Positions 5,640 through 6,450 of a DNA stretch of 6,450 nucleotides are shown piece after piece (positions within the stretch are counted from its first letter, which is position 1; each line of letters starts with the position of its first letter). This DNA is from Actinomycetes bacterium (lineage in GTDB: Bacteria; Actinomycetota; Actinomycetes; Mycobacteriales; Micromonosporaceae). The stretch covers positions 1 to 6,450 of the forward strand of contig JAEYGD010000430.1 of the NCBI GenBank assembly GCA_023402505.1, written 5' to 3'. The notes below the pieces were generated by a model. The model saw only the letters and a list, made by a program, of their open reading frames with translations, had not been told where the DNA came from and ran no database searches. A program made the position numbers and the translations under genes.

Positions 5640-6245
5640 GTGTCCGCCGCCCCGACCCGCGTCCCCCAACAGGAGCGCAGCCGCGCCACCCAGGCCCGCC
5701 TGCTGGAGGCGACCGTGGAGTGCCTGGTCGAGCACGGCTGGTCCGGCACCACGACCACCGTCGTGGCCGCCCGGGCCGGCGTCTCCCGGGGCGCCCAGCT
5801 GCACCACTACCCGACCAAGGCCGCGCTGGTCACCGCCGCCGTCGAGCACCTGGCCGAGCGCCGGGCCGAGGAGCTGCGCACCGAGGCCGAGGCGCTACCC
5901 GCCGGCCCGCAGCGCCTCGACCGCGTGGTCGACCTGCTCGCCGCCGCCTTCACCGGCCCGCTCTTCGTCGCCGCGCTGGAGCTGTGGGTCGCCGCCCGCA
6001 CCGACCCCGAGCTGCGCCGGGCACTGGTGCCCCTGGAGGCGAAGGTCGGCCGGGAGATGCACCGGCTGACCGTCGCGCTGCTCGAAGTGGACGAACGCCG
6101 GCCCCGCGTACGCGAGGCGGTGCAGGCCACCCTCGACCTGCTCCGCGGCCTGGGCGTGGCGAACCTGCTCAGCGACGACACCGCCCGCCGCACCGCCCTG
6201 CTCACCACCTGGAAACGCCAGCTCGCCCACCTGCTCACCCCCTGA
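5640..6245 (+). CDS. TetR/AcrR-family transcriptional repressor
   Basis: A 201-residue one-component regulator. Residues about 12-58 form the TetR DNA-binding domain: helix 1 (QERSRATQARLLEATVECLV), a short turn (EHGWSGTTTT), then the helix-turn-helix VVAARAGVSRGAQLHHYPTK at 41-60, with the typical Y-P-T-K-A-A-L exit into helix 4. The remaining 140 residues are the variable all-helical ligand-binding and dimerisation domain, whose ligand cannot be deduced. I start at GTG 5640, not the in-frame TTG at 5613, because the latter lies within the promoter spacer and adds nine residues outside the conserved domain. The promoter carries a palindrome, suggesting autoregulation. The next gene follows after 39 bases on the same strand and is probably co-transcribed, so this is likely a local repressor of that operon. 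Confidence 0.93.
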   Translation: MSAAPTRVPQQERSRATQARLLEATVECLVEHGWSGTTTTVVAARAGVSRGAQLHHYPTKAALVTAAVEHLAERRAEELRTEAEALPAGPQRLDRVVDLLAAAFTGPLFVAALELWVAARTDPELRRALVPLEAKVGREMHRLTVALLEVDERRPRVREAVQATLDLLRGLGVANLLSDDTARRTALLTTWKRQLAHLLTP

Positions 6246-6275
6246 CCCGCGGTCCCGCCCCACCGCCGCACCCCC

Positions 6276-6280
6276 GGAGG
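6276..6280 (+). promoter_or_regulatory. Shine-Dalgarno sequence of the TIGR03084-like gene
   Basis: GGAGG lies four bases before the ATG at 6285 and fixes that start. No promoter or operator-like palindrome is visible in the 39 bases after the TetR stop, consistent with co-transcription. Confidence 0.75.
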
Positions 6281-6284
6281 CACC

Positions 6285-6450
6285 ATGGTCGACCTCACGG
6301 ATCTGCTCACCGATCTGGCCGCCGAGTCGGAGCAGCTGGACGCCCTCGTGTCGCCGCTGTCCCCCGCCGACTGGGCCCGCCCCACCCCCTCCCCCGGCTG
6401 GACGATCGGCCACCAGATCGCGCACCTGGCCTGGACCGACCACGTCGCGC
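6285..6450 (+). CDS. N-terminus of a DinB-like putative metal-binding protein, TIGR03084 family (truncated by window edge)
   Basis: The first 55 codons are visible and stay open to the right edge. The sequence has an amphipathic first helix (LTDLLTDLAAESEQLDALV), then W30, the stretch PTPSPGWTIGHQIAHLAWTD and paired histidines H43 and H47 in an H-x-x-x-H-L pattern. This is the start of the DinB/maleylpyruvate-isomerase-like four-helix fold, in which conserved histidines hold a divalent metal. The wording closely fits the actinobacterial TIGR03084 family as I remember it; its biochemical role is not established. Such genes often lie beside a TetR regulator and acyl-CoA dehydrogenase, acyl-CoA carboxylase and AtuA-like genes, so a lipid or terpene-type catabolic operon may continue to the right. 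That is inference from family context. A generic mycothiol-dependent isomerase-like protein is the alternative. Confidence 0.8.
   Translation, partial: MVDLTDLLTDLAAESEQLDALVSPLSPADWARPTPSPGWTIGHQIAHLAWTDHVA

Overview
The window is very GC-rich, with strongly G/C-biased third codon positions, GTG starts and protein families typical of filamentous actinomycetes. A Micromonosporaceae-type genome (for example Micromonospora) fits best, but this is inferred from composition and family recall, not from a marker gene.

Left arm (1-4488, minus strand): a secretion locus. A 1395-residue secreted modular protein (301-4488) is read leftwards. In order it has a signal peptide, an actinobacterial N-terminal beta-rich region, a DNRLRE-type domain, an Ig-like domain split by five FG-GAP/VCBS calcium-binding repeats, a second Ig-like segment and two tandem LamG (concanavalin-like) domains. 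After a 123-base gap holding a 12-bp hairpin, a second secreted protein starts at a GTG (177) with a strong Shine-Dalgarno sequence and runs off the left edge after 59 codons. In actinomycetes, DNRLRE/LamG genes of this kind often sit directly upstream of large secreted Rhs/YD-repeat (polymorphic-toxin-like) genes. The truncated gene is a candidate for that partner, but its visible part cannot prove it.

Middle (4489-4817): a 329-base divergent intergenic region without a credible gene. It has an AT-rich patch, a candidate promoter for the secreted-protein operon overlapped by a 6-6-6 inverted repeat, and a second inverted repeat just upstream of a candidate leaderless promoter for the rightward gene.

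Right arm (4818-6450, plus strand): a calcineurin-like metallophosphoesterase (YfcE/MJ0936 type) with all metal-binding motifs, then a TetR-family repressor, then the first 55 codons of a DinB-like protein resembling the TIGR03084 family. The TetR gene appears to have a leaderless promoter whose -35 box lies inside a perfect AGTCA-N4-TGACT palindrome preceded by an A7 tract, which suggests autorepression. The TetR and TIGR03084-like genes are 39 bases apart and probably form the start of an operon continuing past the right edge.

No RNA gene, insertion sequence, CRISPR array or attachment site was seen. The most unusual features are the FG-GAP block inserted inside an Ig-like domain and the matching leaderless promoter geometry of the two rightward genes.
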